Part shown: positions 39,791 through 49,677 of the stretch, piece after piece
Position numbering within the stretch: position 1 is the stretch's first letter
Layout: the number at the start of each line of letters is the position of its first letter
Assembly: GCA_946535435.1 (NCBI GenBank)
Contig: CAMNDM010000009.1
Span: forward strand, 1-64,000
Reading direction: 5' to 3'
Source: Physcocola sp002396385
GTDB taxonomy: Bacteria > Bacteroidota > Bacteroidia > Bacteroidales > Paludibacteraceae
Length of the DNA stretch: 64,000 nucleotides
The notes under the pieces: model-generated
The model's database searches: none
Seen by the model: only the letters and a program-made list of their open reading frames with translations
What the model was told of the DNA's origin: nothing
Made by a program: the position numbers and the translations under genes

Positions 39791-42700
39791 TTATTGCTTG
39801 ATCAATTTTTCATTAAATACACCGTCCTCACATGTTATGCGTACAACGTAGACTCCTTTGCTGAAGTCTGACAAATCAACAACTGTTTCTTTACTGTTCG
39901 GCGAGAAGTGCCAAACAAGACGTCCGTTTACGTCAGAGATGTTGATTTCGTTCATCTGCGAATTTGACGTTATCGTTACATTGAGGGTTGCCGGATTCGG
40001 ATACAGCGCGTAGCCTTCTGCTACAGCAGCGTCTTCCAATTCAGAATTAAAGCAACTTATGCTGCCGTTGGCCTTCCCTGGTGTGGCTGTGATTTTTTCG
40101 CAAACGTTGAACAAAACCCAATTGCCAGCGTTGTCATTCTGGTAGCCGAACGACTCGTTTGTGTTGTGTGGGTCGTATGAGGCTTGTGAAATGATTTCGC
40201 CCGAGGCATTGCTCAAGTAGATGGTTTTTGACTTGTCTACATTCATGTTGAAGTTGAGGTAAAGCGGACCGTCAACAGGGTCGCTGTTTGCCCAAACCAA
40301 AACGCGCTGTTTGCTGTTTATGACGGTAGACGCACTTCCGTAGGCAATCTGGCTGACTTTCAAGTCCCCCGACTTGTTTGAGAAGTAAAGCCCAGCCAGG
40401 TCAATAGGCTCTTCTCCATAGTTGTAGACTTCTATCCAGTCCGGATATTTGCCATATTCGTCGGCGTTGCCCGAGTTCTTGTCGCTACTTGCACACAATT
40501 CGTTGATGACGAGTGTGTAATTGTAATTAGCAGGTGTGAATACTGCGGTTATTGTACAGGTGCTTGTCAGCGAACCGCTCAATTCACCCGGCAGGTTGCT
40601 TATGCAGTTGCTGGTTTTATTGGTTTCGTTAAACTCGCCCTGAATTTCCCAGTGGTCGAACTTGTAGCCAGCTGGCGGATAGGCCTTGAACTCGGTGGCA
40701 AAGCCTGGCAAGTATTTGCCGTTGAAGCCGTTGACAGGCTCTCCATTGATGGTGAAGTGCGCTCCTGCCACGTTCGATTTCAGTACGAAGTCGACGGCTG
40801 CCTCTGTTCCTGCATATTGTTGCAAATGCTGCAAAATATTTTGAGGTCTTTCCAATGCGAAAGTAAGCATAGAAGCCGAAGCCTCTTGGGCCGACTTGTG
40901 CATATCGGCACAGTACTCGTGCTCTACTAGGCTGACAATGCTGTCGTAAACGGCTCTCAACCGGTTTTCTGTAAGGGTAGTCGACAAGTGGATGAGGTAT
41001 TTGGTCGTAAACTTCTTGGCAAACTGCGGATTGTCGCTCAAGTGTTTGAACATGGTGGTCATCCATTGTTTGTTGTTACCCCAGTTGGTTTTGCCTTCGC
41101 CACGGCAGTAGGTAATCATGTCGCTTTGGCTGTTGAGTGCACCGTCGTGACCAAATCCATAGTCGGTGTCGAAAAGAATCCAACGGAAGCGTGAACCGTC
41201 TTTCCGCTCTCTCCATATTTTGGTGTTGTTGCCCGGCCAGTCGGCATTGCAGATGAACTGTTCGAGAATCTGGTATTCGATATACTCGTCCATATCCATG
41301 CGTCGGCAGGCCTCGGCATAGTACTCTTCTGTCTGGGTGTCGTTGCTCTCCAAGAAGCTGATCAGGCTGTTGTAGGCATCGAGTGTACCTTTCGAAACGT
41401 TGATGCCCAACTGGTCAGAGAGGGTAACCATGTCGATGTTGTCGCCGTCCACACCGTGGTTGGCTTCCACATAGCTGCTGTTGGTACGTTCCATCAGCGC
41501 CATCATACCCATGTATTCGCCGTTAATGTAGTAGGCCACAGGCTGGTAGGCCTGGTAGTCGATGTTCATGTTGGTGCCAAAGGCCTGCATCAGGGCGTCT
41601 CTGAACTTCACCTTGTCGGTTTTCTGTTGCTGTTGTTGCTGACCTTGTCCAGGACCGCCTTGACCAGGACCGAACATACCTCCGCCCCACATATTCATAC
41701 CGGCATCAGCACCCTGACCACCGTTTCTCAGATAAATGGTTTGGTGGTAAAGGTCTGGTTTCATCTTAAAGAGGTGGTAGTCCACTAAGTCGGCACCCGT
41801 CTTTTTCGATGCCTTCAATGAAATGGATTTGACCGTGTAGGTTCTTGAACAACCTCCTTCCACTGTTGCCTCCAACTCTTGCGACACCACTTGCTCACCG
41901 TTTTCGAAGTACTCGAAGTTAACGGGGCGTTGCCAGTCGTTGTTATAGTTGGCATTTCCCATACCTCCCATGCAGTTCTTTTCGCTTCTTTTACCATTCG
42001 TGCCCTGCACCATCATACCAATCTGGTTGTCGTTGAAGTAGCGGTCGTCAACAGTGATGGAAACCACTGGCACTGTAAATCCGCCACATTCGTTGTGGTC
42101 GTTGTCGTTATAGATGTACGAACTGGTGGCAATGGCACTTGGCAGCATACCATTGGCAAACGCCTTGGCGCGGATGTTGGTGTTGCTGTTGAAGACGATA
42201 GGACTGTTGTAGGCCTGGCTCTGGGCCGTAGGCTCGCTTCCATCGGTCGTGTATCGGATGGTGGCTCCGGCGGTCTCGCAAGAGAGCGTCAGCGACACGT
42301 TGCCTGACTTCAATCCACCCTTTTCGCTGAATTCCGGCGCTTGGCAACGGGTCATTTTCGCGTAGGCTGTTGTGTTTGCCGCTCCTGGTGTCGGCTCCAT
42401 GTAGCCAGAGCCGTTCCCATAACGACCGAACGATAGGTGAGCAGTTTGCACGTCGTATGCGATAGAGTCGACCAGTGTGTTACCGCTCTTTAACAATAAA
42501 TAGCCTCCGTCGGCATCTAGTTTGTATGGCGCATGGTTCTGTCTATTGTCTTCGTCGAACCACAACAAGGTGTATGAGTTGGCACTCAGCATAATGTCGT
42601 TGTTGATTTGCCACGTCCATTTTTCGGTATACTTTTTTGAGGTTTTCTTGTAATGGATTAGGGTGTAACCTCTCAGATTCACTTGCTGGTCACTTGTGAA

Positions 42701-42850
42701 TTCTATGAACCCCGAGAAATTATAGTTGTCGGTATTCATTATGGTTGAAAGGTTACAAGGCATAACCTCGTTCATCTGAACAGCCGCATTGCCAGCAAAG
42801 CTCCCGCATAGCAGGCAAAGCGCAACTGCAATTTTTTTTGTATATTTCAT
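39791..42850 (-). CDS. Second secreted CotH-family kinase-like protein, T9SS tail
   Basis: 1019 residues from ATG 42850 (MKYTKKIAVALCLLCGSFAG signal peptide); ATGs 6 and 36 bases upstream are also in frame. Same order as its paralogue at 35507: lamin-tail, HEX-type beta domain (IRYTTDGSEPTAQ), CotH domain with CNADWPGNNTKIWR and FDTDYGFGHD, second lamin-tail (INELCASSDKNSG), and a clear T9SS sorting domain (ALYPNPATLNVTI, ISDVNGRLVWHF, FSKGVYVVRI). A Gly/Pro/Gln-rich insert (GGMFGPGQGGPGQG then a Gln run) interrupts the CotH domain and is absent from the paralogue. Monocistronic, with a strong terminator. Confidence 0.9.
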   Translation of the reverse strand: MKYTKKIAVALCLLCGSFAGNAAVQMNEVMPCNLSTIMNTDNYNFSGFIEFTSDQQVNLRGYTLIHYKKTSKKYTEKWTWQINNDIMLSANSYTLLWFDEDNRQNHAPYKLDADGGYLLLKSGNTLVDSIAYDVQTAHLSFGRYGNGSGYMEPTPGAANTTAYAKMTRCQAPEFSEKGGLKSGNVSLTLSCETAGATIRYTTDGSEPTAQSQAYNSPIVFNSNTNIRAKAFANGMLPSAIATSSYIYNDNDHNECGGFTVPVVSITVDDRYFNDNQIGMMVQGTNGKRSEKNCMGGMGNANYNNDWQRPVNFEYFENGEQVVSQELEATVEGGCSRTYTVKSISLKASKKTGADLVDYHLFKMKPDLYHQTIYLRNGGQGADAGMNMWGGGMFGPGQGGPGQGQQQQQQKTDKVKFRDALMQAFGTNMNIDYQAYQPVAYYINGEYMGMMALMERTNSSYVEANHGVDGDNIDMVTLSDQLGINVSKGTLDAYNSLISFLESNDTQTEEYYAEACRRMDMDEYIEYQILEQFICNADWPGNNTKIWRERKDGSRFRWILFDTDYGFGHDGALNSQSDMITYCRGEGKTNWGNNKQWMTTMFKHLSDNPQFAKKFTTKYLIHLSTTLTENRLRAVYDSIVSLVEHEYCADMHKSAQEASASMLTFALERPQNILQHLQQYAGTEAAVDFVLKSNVAGAHFTINGEPVNGFNGKYLPGFATEFKAYPPAGYKFDHWEIQGEFNETNKTSNCISNLPGELSGSLTSTCTITAVFTPANYNYTLVINELCASSDKNSGNADEYGKYPDWIEVYNYGEEPIDLAGLYFSNKSGDLKVSQIAYGSASTVINSKQRVLVWANSDPVDGPLYLNFNMNVDKSKTIYLSNASGEIISQASYDPHNTNESFGYQNDNAGNWVLFNVCEKITATPGKANGSISCFNSELEDAAVAEGYALYPNPATLNVTITSNSQMNEINISDVNGRLVWHFSPNSKETVVDLSDFSKGVYVVRITCEDGVFNEKLIKQ

Positions 42851-43102
42851 TACCATAAGCGGTGCTAATTTGTGTTTTTCAGTCATAAAGTTACTTTTTT
42901 TTTACAAACGACGGCTTTAAAAATTTTATTAATTGTGGCTTGTACCCCCGTTTTCATGACCTTTTTGTTTCTATTTTATTGCTGTTTGTTGAGCAATTTC
43001 TGCTGTTCCTTTCTTTAAACCGTTTTTTTATTGAATTGTGCTATTTGCCTTGTTTTATTTTTATGTATATTAGTTTGTTGAATCTGTGAAAAAAGTAATA
43101 GT

Positions 43103-46100
43103 ATGAACGTTAAAAACAACATATTTTGTTTCGTGGCTTTGCTTTGCTTCTCTGTCTTTACGGCACGGAGTGCCCAATTGTCACCCTCTGCGGCATTGGC
43201 ACGTGTTGTCTCTAAACAGCCAGTTGTCCTGAAAAAGGCACAACAATCAAATTGCAAACTTGTACGAACAGTTTCCGATACCCTTGGCAATAAAGTGCTC
43301 TACGTCTTCCGCAATAATGCCGATGGCCGGCTCTCGTTTGTCTCTGCCGACGATTGCGCAAAGCCTCTGTTAGGCTATACCGATGGATTTGTAGAATCGG
43401 CAGACTCTCTGCCTGCTCCTCTTGAGAACTGGTTGCAAACATACGTACGGCAAATCAGTTACGGAATCTCACATCCCGACAAATTGCGCCCCTTGGCCGT
43501 TCCTCAACAAAGCGAAGACGGACTGGTACTTAAGTCAACAGACCAAGATTTCCCTTCTATTGATGTCCTGCTGCCATATGAATGGGGTACGATACCATTT
43601 AACGGTCTTTGCCCAGAAGTGAACGGCAAAAATACAAAGGTTGGTTGCGTGGCGCTTGCTATGTTCCAAATTATGAATTACTGGCAATATCCGGAAAAAG
43701 GTCGCGATACGGTTATGTATGCCTCTAAACTCGATGGTAAGGATACTGTCTTCCAACACAGTCTGGAAGGATCGGTGTACGATTGGGATGCGCTGGGCGA
43801 TTTGACAACAGAAAAAGGAAAGGCGGCCGCTGCTATATTGGGCCGCGATTGTGCTTATGCCGTGCACGCCAAGTTTGGCGTAGATAACACTTCGGCTTTC
43901 TCTTCCAGGGTGCCTAAGGCGCTGGTTCGCTATTTCGATTACGATTCTTCGATGGTTTGTGTGGGACGTAGCGACCCTGATATGTGGTTCCGTATTATTT
44001 ATAACGAATTGGCAAATGCCCGTCCTGTCCTTTATGCGGGACAAGGCTCATACGGACATGCCTTTGTTTGTGACGGTTACAATGCTGTCGACACCACGTT
44101 CCATTTCAACTTCAGTTGGTATGGCAGTTGTAACGGATATTTTTCGCTATCGGCTATTAATCCTGAAAATGGAGACCAGTTCAATGAATCGAATATGGCG
44201 GTTATCGGTATCCAACCTCCAGGGACTTTCAAAAAAGGCGAAAAACATGTCTTTGCCTATGGCGACCTGACTTTCTCGCCTACTTTGTACAAACGTGCCG
44301 GCTGTCATACGCTAACCCAGCTTGGCGTGTCAACTACTTCGTCTGGTTTCTGTTCTAAAGGCGTCTATTTCGCTCCGCCTGTTTATCCGTCCTCGCAGGT
44401 TGCCCTGCTCATCGCAAACGATAAGACTAAGGACACGCTTTTGCTAGCGTCGGCTTTCGGAAGTTTGATGAATAGCGCTGATGCTGTCTTTGAATACGGA
44501 CTTTACAAGGCCTTTGATTTTGTACCACTAGACAACTACTTGAAAAACTTCTCTATAGGACCAACCTACACTGTCAGTCTTTTATACCGTGATTCGTCTG
44601 GAGAGGATTGGCGTCCTGTTACGTTCCCCGATGGTGCCCGTTATAGTGAGAAAATACGATTTAATGAGAACGGTATGATTGCTGTTGCCTCTGATTCAAC
44701 TCTGCCAATGTTGCAAACGAATTGGACGATGGATCATATTAATTTCTTTTGTCCTCCTTGGATGAATGGTAACCGGTGCTCGGCCGGTTATGATGCTACT
44801 GCCATTGGACAGATGATTTTTGCGCTGCAGGCCCCGTCGAAGGTGTTTGGCGAAATAGCTTATGATGATGTTGCTATTGACACTACTTTTTATTTCGACT
44901 ATAATCTGGAAACTCAAAAAAATGTGTTAGAGTCGATACCTTTCATCGGTAAAGCTATCCGTACCAAATACGGTAAGACTAGTGAGATTCATAGTGTGCC
45001 GGGTATGGTTTACGGATTACACAAAAATATGGGCTTGAGCGAGGTGCAATATGCGTCGCGAAAGTTCTATACTACGGCTAACTGGATTGAAATGTTGGAC
45101 CAAAACTTGCAGTTGGGATGCCCGGTTTATTATGCAGGCTACCATATTCTGGGCTCTGACAGCACTCGCCGTGCCTTTGTGGTCGATGGCTATAGTGCGG
45201 ACCATTTTTACCATGTTAACTTTGGCGATGGGGGAAGAGGTGACAAGTATTTGAATCTTGATATCGTCCCTTATTCTGGTTCAACACCAGGAAATTCTGA
45301 CTGGTGTTTCCCTTATGGTCAGGGGATGCTGACTGATTTTTTTACCTCATGCAGTGTCGATACGGTGAATTTGCCAAAACACCCGTTTATGCTGATGCAT
45401 CCGCTGGTGGTTAACAGCGACTCTTCGCTTACCGAACTCCAATTGACCTCTTCCGACGTGTTTACGTTACGTTTCCTTTTGGCCGATTGCACGACGGAGT
45501 CTGTTGGCTATGATGCCGATGGTAGTGTGACGGTTGGCCTCGGTTTGTTCCGGCAGGGTAAACTCAATAAGGTGCTGGCTTCTGAAACTTTCCCTGTGGA
45601 AAAGTCTTTCCGCTCAATTTCTACAAGTTTGGGCACGTTGTCTTCTGGCTCTTATGTGTTGGCACTTGTTACAAAGGTCGGCAATGGGGAATGGGAGATG
45701 GTTTACAATAATGCTCCTAACAAAATGACGCTGACAGTCAAACAGGGTAAGATGACGCTTAGCGTACCTGATAACCCTTCGTTTGGCGCCGATTTGTCGC
45801 TAAGTGCGCCTATGCAGGTTGTCAAAGATAAAAAGAAAGGACTGCTGGCGCGTCTGCCTTTAAGTAACTATACCTCGCGAAATTATGAAGATGTGCTACG
45901 TTTGGTCGTTAATTCGGGAGGAAAGTCCTTTGTGTCGAACGCTCAAGTAGTGGCTGTTTACGGACATTCTAATGTGACTTATGAAATAATGTTAGACAGT
46001 GTCCTTGCCGAAACTGTAGAACAGGGGGGAACTCTGTTGGGGTATTATTACAAAGACGGTAGCGGGTGGTTGCCACTTCAAGAAGAAACAGCTGTGCCGT

Positions 46101-46288
46101 TGGTGCGGTCGTGCCAAACTAGTGCTACTGGCGTTCGCGTGTATTCTGCTGGTGGTGTCTTGCTCCGTTCGTTTGCTCCGTCAGAGGTGAGTTCTTCTTA
46201 TGCATCCTTCTTGTCGTCGTTGCCAGTCGGCGTTTATGTTGTAGAGGAAAATGGGTGCAGCCGTAAGTTTGTGAAGTATTCAAAATGA
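43103..46288 (+). CDS. Tandem C10 peptidase: one active and one degenerate domain, secreted
   Basis: 1061 residues. Signal peptide (1-24), propeptide-like region (25-130), then a C10 domain with Cys182 in KVGCVALAMFQIM and His319 in GHAFVCDGYN. After a beta linker, a second C10-like domain (about 530-740) repeats the same pattern, but the Cys position is Tyr563 (SAGYDATAIGQMI) and the His position is Arg690 (RRAFVVDGYS), so it cannot act as a cysteine peptidase. The rest is beta-rich and closes with a T9SS-like tail (VYSAGGVLLRSF, LPVGVYVVEENG). The dead copy may bind substrate or inhibit; this is inference. Confidence 0.9.
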   Translation: MNVKNNIFCFVALLCFSVFTARSAQLSPSAALARVVSKQPVVLKKAQQSNCKLVRTVSDTLGNKVLYVFRNNADGRLSFVSADDCAKPLLGYTDGFVESADSLPAPLENWLQTYVRQISYGISHPDKLRPLAVPQQSEDGLVLKSTDQDFPSIDVLLPYEWGTIPFNGLCPEVNGKNTKVGCVALAMFQIMNYWQYPEKGRDTVMYASKLDGKDTVFQHSLEGSVYDWDALGDLTTEKGKAAAAILGRDCAYAVHAKFGVDNTSAFSSRVPKALVRYFDYDSSMVCVGRSDPDMWFRIIYNELANARPVLYAGQGSYGHAFVCDGYNAVDTTFHFNFSWYGSCNGYFSLSAINPENGDQFNESNMAVIGIQPPGTFKKGEKHVFAYGDLTFSPTLYKRAGCHTLTQLGVSTTSSGFCSKGVYFAPPVYPSSQVALLIANDKTKDTLLLASAFGSLMNSADAVFEYGLYKAFDFVPLDNYLKNFSIGPTYTVSLLYRDSSGEDWRPVTFPDGARYSEKIRFNENGMIAVASDSTLPMLQTNWTMDHINFFCPPWMNGNRCSAGYDATAIGQMIFALQAPSKVFGEIAYDDVAIDTTFYFDYNLETQKNVLESIPFIGKAIRTKYGKTSEIHSVPGMVYGLHKNMGLSEVQYASRKFYTTANWIEMLDQNLQLGCPVYYAGYHILGSDSTRRAFVVDGYSADHFYHVNFGDGGRGDKYLNLDIVPYSGSTPGNSDWCFPYGQGMLTDFFTSCSVDTVNLPKHPFMLMHPLVVNSDSSLTELQLTSSDVFTLRFLLADCTTESVGYDADGSVTVGLGLFRQGKLNKVLASETFPVEKSFRSISTSLGTLSSGSYVLALVTKVGNGEWEMVYNNAPNKMTLTVKQGKMTLSVPDNPSFGADLSLSAPMQVVKDKKKGLLARLPLSNYTSRNYEDVLRLVVNSGGKSFVSNAQVVAVYGHSNVTYEIMLDSVLAETVEQGGTLLGYYYKDGSGWLPLQEETAVPLVRSCQTSATGVRVYSAGGVLLRSFAPSEVSSSYASFLSSLPVGVYVVEENGCSRKFVKYSK

Positions 46289-46404
46289 AGTAGCCAAGGC
46301 TCAATTCACGAAGGGGGTACTCCTATGCATAAAAAAACAGAACAATTGGGCGCGGCTGTTGTAATGTCTTCGCCTTTTGTTAAACGGGCGTGATACAACT
46401 TTTG

Positions 46405-46947
46405 TCAAAGAGGATAGATGACCTTGTCTACTCCGATATCCCAAGGATCTGTCGGTATTTTATCTACCAATTGGGTGCTGAAGCAGATGCCGTAAGTTGT
46501 GGCGTGCAGTCTGTTGAGCAAACGGTCGTAGTAACCCTTCCCGTGCCCCATCCGGTGCCCCTCTTTGTCGAACCCGACTCCTGGTATAATGCAAAGGTCG
46601 ATGTTTCCGTAGTCTTCCCACTCTCTGCCTTGTGGCTCAAGAATGCCGTAGGCGCCTTCTCGCATTAAGGCAACCCCCTCATATACCCTTAAGACAAGTA
46701 TGTCGCCAATGACTACTGGTAGTAAGATTTTTTTCCGATTACTCCATTTCTCGATGAACGGACGGGTTTCTACCTCGTTTTCCAACGACCAGTATAACAA
46801 TATGGTTTCTGCTTTTTCAAAGACTGGATCGTGCTCTAATTGTGACCAGATGTTTTGACTTTCGTTGACGCACTGCTCTTTGCTCATTCCTTTCAAAGCT
46901 TGGCGTATCCGTTTTCGAAGGTCAGTCTTGTTTATTTCGATCTCCAT
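46405..46947 (-). CDS. 5-formyltetrahydrofolate cyclo-ligase
   Basis: 180 residues, the family length. It converts 5-formyl-THF to 5,10-methenyl-THF using ATP. The signature GFDKEGHRMGHGKGYYDR (about 131-148) is complete and an N-terminal basic segment KTDLRKRIRQAL matches the nucleotide-binding start. Its 5' end overlaps the 3' end of the secreted protease gene by 16 bases, so it is probably read from that transcript although the functions are unrelated. Cytoplasmic. Confidence 0.95.
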   Translation of the reverse strand: MEIEINKTDLRKRIRQALKGMSKEQCVNESQNIWSQLEHDPVFEKAETILLYWSLENEVETRPFIEKWSNRKKILLPVVIGDILVLRVYEGVALMREGAYGILEPQGREWEDYGNIDLCIIPGVGFDKEGHRMGHGKGYYDRLLNRLHATTYGICFSTQLVDKIPTDPWDIGVDKVIYPL

Positions 46948-49220
46948 TTTATAAACCGGAATGTCTTTTTATTTGCATATTTGAACGTGGCAATCACATT
47001 GTAGGCATTGTCCTGCATACAGATGTCGGCTACGTTGAAACTGTAATGTACGGTTGTGTTAATTCCGTCTTTTATGTAGAGGGTGCGTCCGCTCATGTCT
47101 GTAACCTGAATTTTTTGCAAGCGGTCTCCTTTCGGAATCTCTATATTCAGTTCTCCAGTTGTGAAAGCGGGGTAGCATAGGGCATTCTCCACGTAGCGGG
47201 TCGAATCGATAGGAGGCTCTGTCGGAGTTATCGGATTCAAGTCGTCGCTGTGGTCCCATCCGTCCCTCACCACAACGTCTACCATCAGAGAGGTTGGCGC
47301 AGCTATTTGGGGGTGTGCTGTAAAAGGCACCCATTGTTTGTCTGCATTTTTGAAGAATGCTGTGTTCTGTTCTTCGGTCTCTTTAGGGTCGCTATAGTAA
47401 AGTGCGAAAGGGGTGTAATTGGTGATACTAGTTTCCGGCACTGTTATCGATACGAAGAATGTGGTGTCTAGTTTCAATGGAGTCTTTAGTCTGATGTAGT
47501 TCTCCATACTGCCCCACTGGGGAGTGTCTTCTGTGAATACTTTGTCTTTATACGGATTGTATTGTTTTGTCTGGATGCGTATCAGTTGCTCGTATATCAA
47601 ACTGTCGGGTTTGTTCGCTCCTTTGTAAATGCGTAGGTATACAGGCCTCTTGCTGCTGTATTGGGCTACGACAGGGAAGAAGTATACACCATAAAGGGTG
47701 ATTTCTTTTTCTGTATCGTATTTCTCCGAATATTCGGTTATACCTTGATTGTTTGTTCCCACTGCATAGTACTTGTTGTTCTCGACTTCTGGAACGGCTG
47801 GCACTTCGTTCCAACTTCGGTGGCTGATGCGCCGGCATGGGTATTTATAGGGTTCCAAACCATCAAGAACACTGACTCCGCTGCCTTTTGGATCCAACCA
47901 GTAACCTAGGTTCTTATCGTAAGTGTCTTTGTCCCATACCTTATATAATTGCCAGAAATAATCATCTCCTGGTTTGTCGCAATTGGCATTCGTGTCGCCT
48001 CCTGTAAGACAGCCGACAATATGGTCTTTGCTGTCGAAAAGAGCCCCTCCGCTTGACCCTCCTTCGGTCATACCTTCATCCCACCGGTATATCCGCCAGT
48101 GCGAGTTCTCGTAGAATAATTTGGTGTTGTCGAACGATGCGGTAGATGGTGTGGCTTCGTCTCTCGATATTTTTTTTACGTCACCATAAGGGTGGTGGAA
48201 GCAGTAAACAGGGCCTGATATGTATGATTCTCGGTTCCAACCAGCGTAATACGGACGGAAGTCGACAGGTGGAATTTCGTTCATCTGTATCAAAATCATG
48301 TCTCTGCTCTTGCGTGAGGCTATCATTTTTGCTCCACTCAAACTCATCTCTCTCGAACCTTCTATAGGCCATTCTTCGCTAGGTGCCTCATAGTTGAAAA
48401 ATGCGACGGTGGTGTGGACCAAATTAGTGTCTAGCCTGTATTTTTCAACCGGTTGCCCATTTTGTAGCTCTTCGTATGTTTCCCAATAGCAGTGGCTTGA
48501 TGAGACGATGTAGGGGTTGGCATCGTTGTTCGTGTTGTTGATAAGGTTTCCTGAGCAATATACGGCTCCGTCTATTATCAGTTCGCATGAACTTCTTTTT
48601 GTAAGGCTGACGGGGGCGCTTGCTGCTTCTATGTGGCAACTTTCGCTTGAACCGAACGACGGAAGTGTTTTTAGACCTTTAAAATCGTGATTGACTCGCT
48701 TAATGACAAGGTCGGCTTTGAAATCGGGGTTGACGGGCTCTTCGTATGCAATTATGATCTCGTCACCGTCGATGGGGCTTATTGCAAAATTGTAGGGCGT
48801 GTTGTTTGCTTTAGTGTAGGCGCCCTTTATTTGCTCTTGATTAGGGCTGTAGAGGAACAGGCGCGCTCCTGTTGGAACTTTAAAGTCTTTTAGTATTATG
48901 TTCAGCGAATATGCGTTTTCTGACTTTAATCCAAGTCGCCAAATATTGAAGTCGCCAGATTTTGAATGCTGGCCTTTTTCTTTAAGGTTGATGTCTACTG
49001 CAAATTTGTGTGCGAAAATGTTGCCGCACAAAGGTCCCCTCTTTTTGTGGTCTGACTTGAAGTCGGTTTTCGGCATTACTATGGTTGGTATTGCGTTTCT
49101 CCCTTTTAAACTGCTTTGGTTGTCTTCTAAAGGGAAACCGCCTTCATTGGTCTGGCTGAATGTCGTGCTAACGTTAAATAGGACGAAAAGTAATAGTAAA
49201 AAGCGGACTTTTGTATTCAT
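46932..49220 (-). CDS. Secreted trypsin-like serine protease (lysyl-endopeptidase type), T9SS tail
   Basis: 762 residues. Signal peptide (1-22), an N-terminal prodomain (about 25-190), then a chymotrypsin-fold domain with His in VSSSHCYWE, Asp in SRDMILIQM and Ser in TEGGSSGGALFDS, paired with many Cys as in Achromobacter lysyl endopeptidase. A beta-sandwich region and a T9SS-type C-terminal domain (LQKIQVTDMSGRTLYIK) follow. It is probably a surface or extracellular protease; specificity is not predictable from the motifs. The folate cyclo-ligase gene overlaps its end. Confidence 0.9.
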   Translation of the reverse strand: MNTKVRFLLLLFVLFNVSTTFSQTNEGGFPLEDNQSSLKGRNAIPTIVMPKTDFKSDHKKRGPLCGNIFAHKFAVDINLKEKGQHSKSGDFNIWRLGLKSENAYSLNIILKDFKVPTGARLFLYSPNQEQIKGAYTKANNTPYNFAISPIDGDEIIIAYEEPVNPDFKADLVIKRVNHDFKGLKTLPSFGSSESCHIEAASAPVSLTKRSSCELIIDGAVYCSGNLINNTNNDANPYIVSSSHCYWETYEELQNGQPVEKYRLDTNLVHTTVAFFNYEAPSEEWPIEGSREMSLSGAKMIASRKSRDMILIQMNEIPPVDFRPYYAGWNRESYISGPVYCFHHPYGDVKKISRDEATPSTASFDNTKLFYENSHWRIYRWDEGMTEGGSSGGALFDSKDHIVGCLTGGDTNANCDKPGDDYFWQLYKVWDKDTYDKNLGYWLDPKGSGVSVLDGLEPYKYPCRRISHRSWNEVPAVPEVENNKYYAVGTNNQGITEYSEKYDTEKEITLYGVYFFPVVAQYSSKRPVYLRIYKGANKPDSLIYEQLIRIQTKQYNPYKDKVFTEDTPQWGSMENYIRLKTPLKLDTTFFVSITVPETSITNYTPFALYYSDPKETEEQNTAFFKNADKQWVPFTAHPQIAAPTSLMVDVVVRDGWDHSDDLNPITPTEPPIDSTRYVENALCYPAFTTGELNIEIPKGDRLQKIQVTDMSGRTLYIKDGINTTVHYSFNVADICMQDNAYNVIATFKYANKKTFRFIKWRSK

Positions 49221-49281
49221 TTTGTCACATGTGTTTTTTTCTGAAAAGGAAGAGAGAAAACCTTTTCTTGTCGTATCTTTC

Positions 49282-49617
49282 TTAAATGTCTTTTTCGTAG
49301 ATGGCCGTGTTGTCGGTGCTTTCCACTACCTCTACCTTATAGCAGCCAGGCAATTGGTCGCATACCCAACGGGCAATGTTCTCGGCGGTAGGGTTAAAGT
49401 CGAAGACTTCGTTTAGGTTCTGATGGTCCATTTTGTCTTTGACGATACGCTTTACCTCTGAAAAGTCAATTACCATACCATTCTCGTTCAGCTCTTTAGC
49501 CTGACAGTAGACGGTAATCAGCCAGTTGTGTCCGTGCAACCGGTTACAGGGTGTGGCGTAGGTTGTTTTCAACTGGTGGGCTGCCGATATTTCTATTGTT
49601 TTCTTAATCTTGTACAT
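49282..49617 (-). CDS. queD: 6-carboxytetrahydropterin synthase (QueD/PTPS family)
   Basis: 111 residues, the short bacterial form. Zinc ligands His14 (SAAHQL), His28 and His30 (LHGHNW); catalytic Cys24; Glu near the C-terminus (VVESTDN). In bacteria this family makes 6-carboxytetrahydropterin for queuosine; a pterin role is the alternative. Own promoter box TACCTTTG upstream. It is 61 bases before the protease gene on the same strand and could be co-transcribed with it. Confidence 0.92.
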   Translation of the reverse strand: MYKIKKTIEISAAHQLKTTYATPCNRLHGHNWLITVYCQAKELNENGMVIDFSEVKRIVKDKMDHQNLNEVFDFNPTAENIARWVCDQLPGCYKVEVVESTDNTAIYEKDI

Positions 49618-49638
49618 AGATAATTGCTTTTCTTCCTA

Positions 49639-49646
49639 CAAAGGTA
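49639..49646 (-). promoter_or_regulatory. -7 promoter box of queD
   Basis: TACCTTTG on the minus strand, 21 bases before the ATG. Confidence 0.6.
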
Positions 49647-49677
49647 CATATTTTCATTCTATAATCTTGTTTACACT

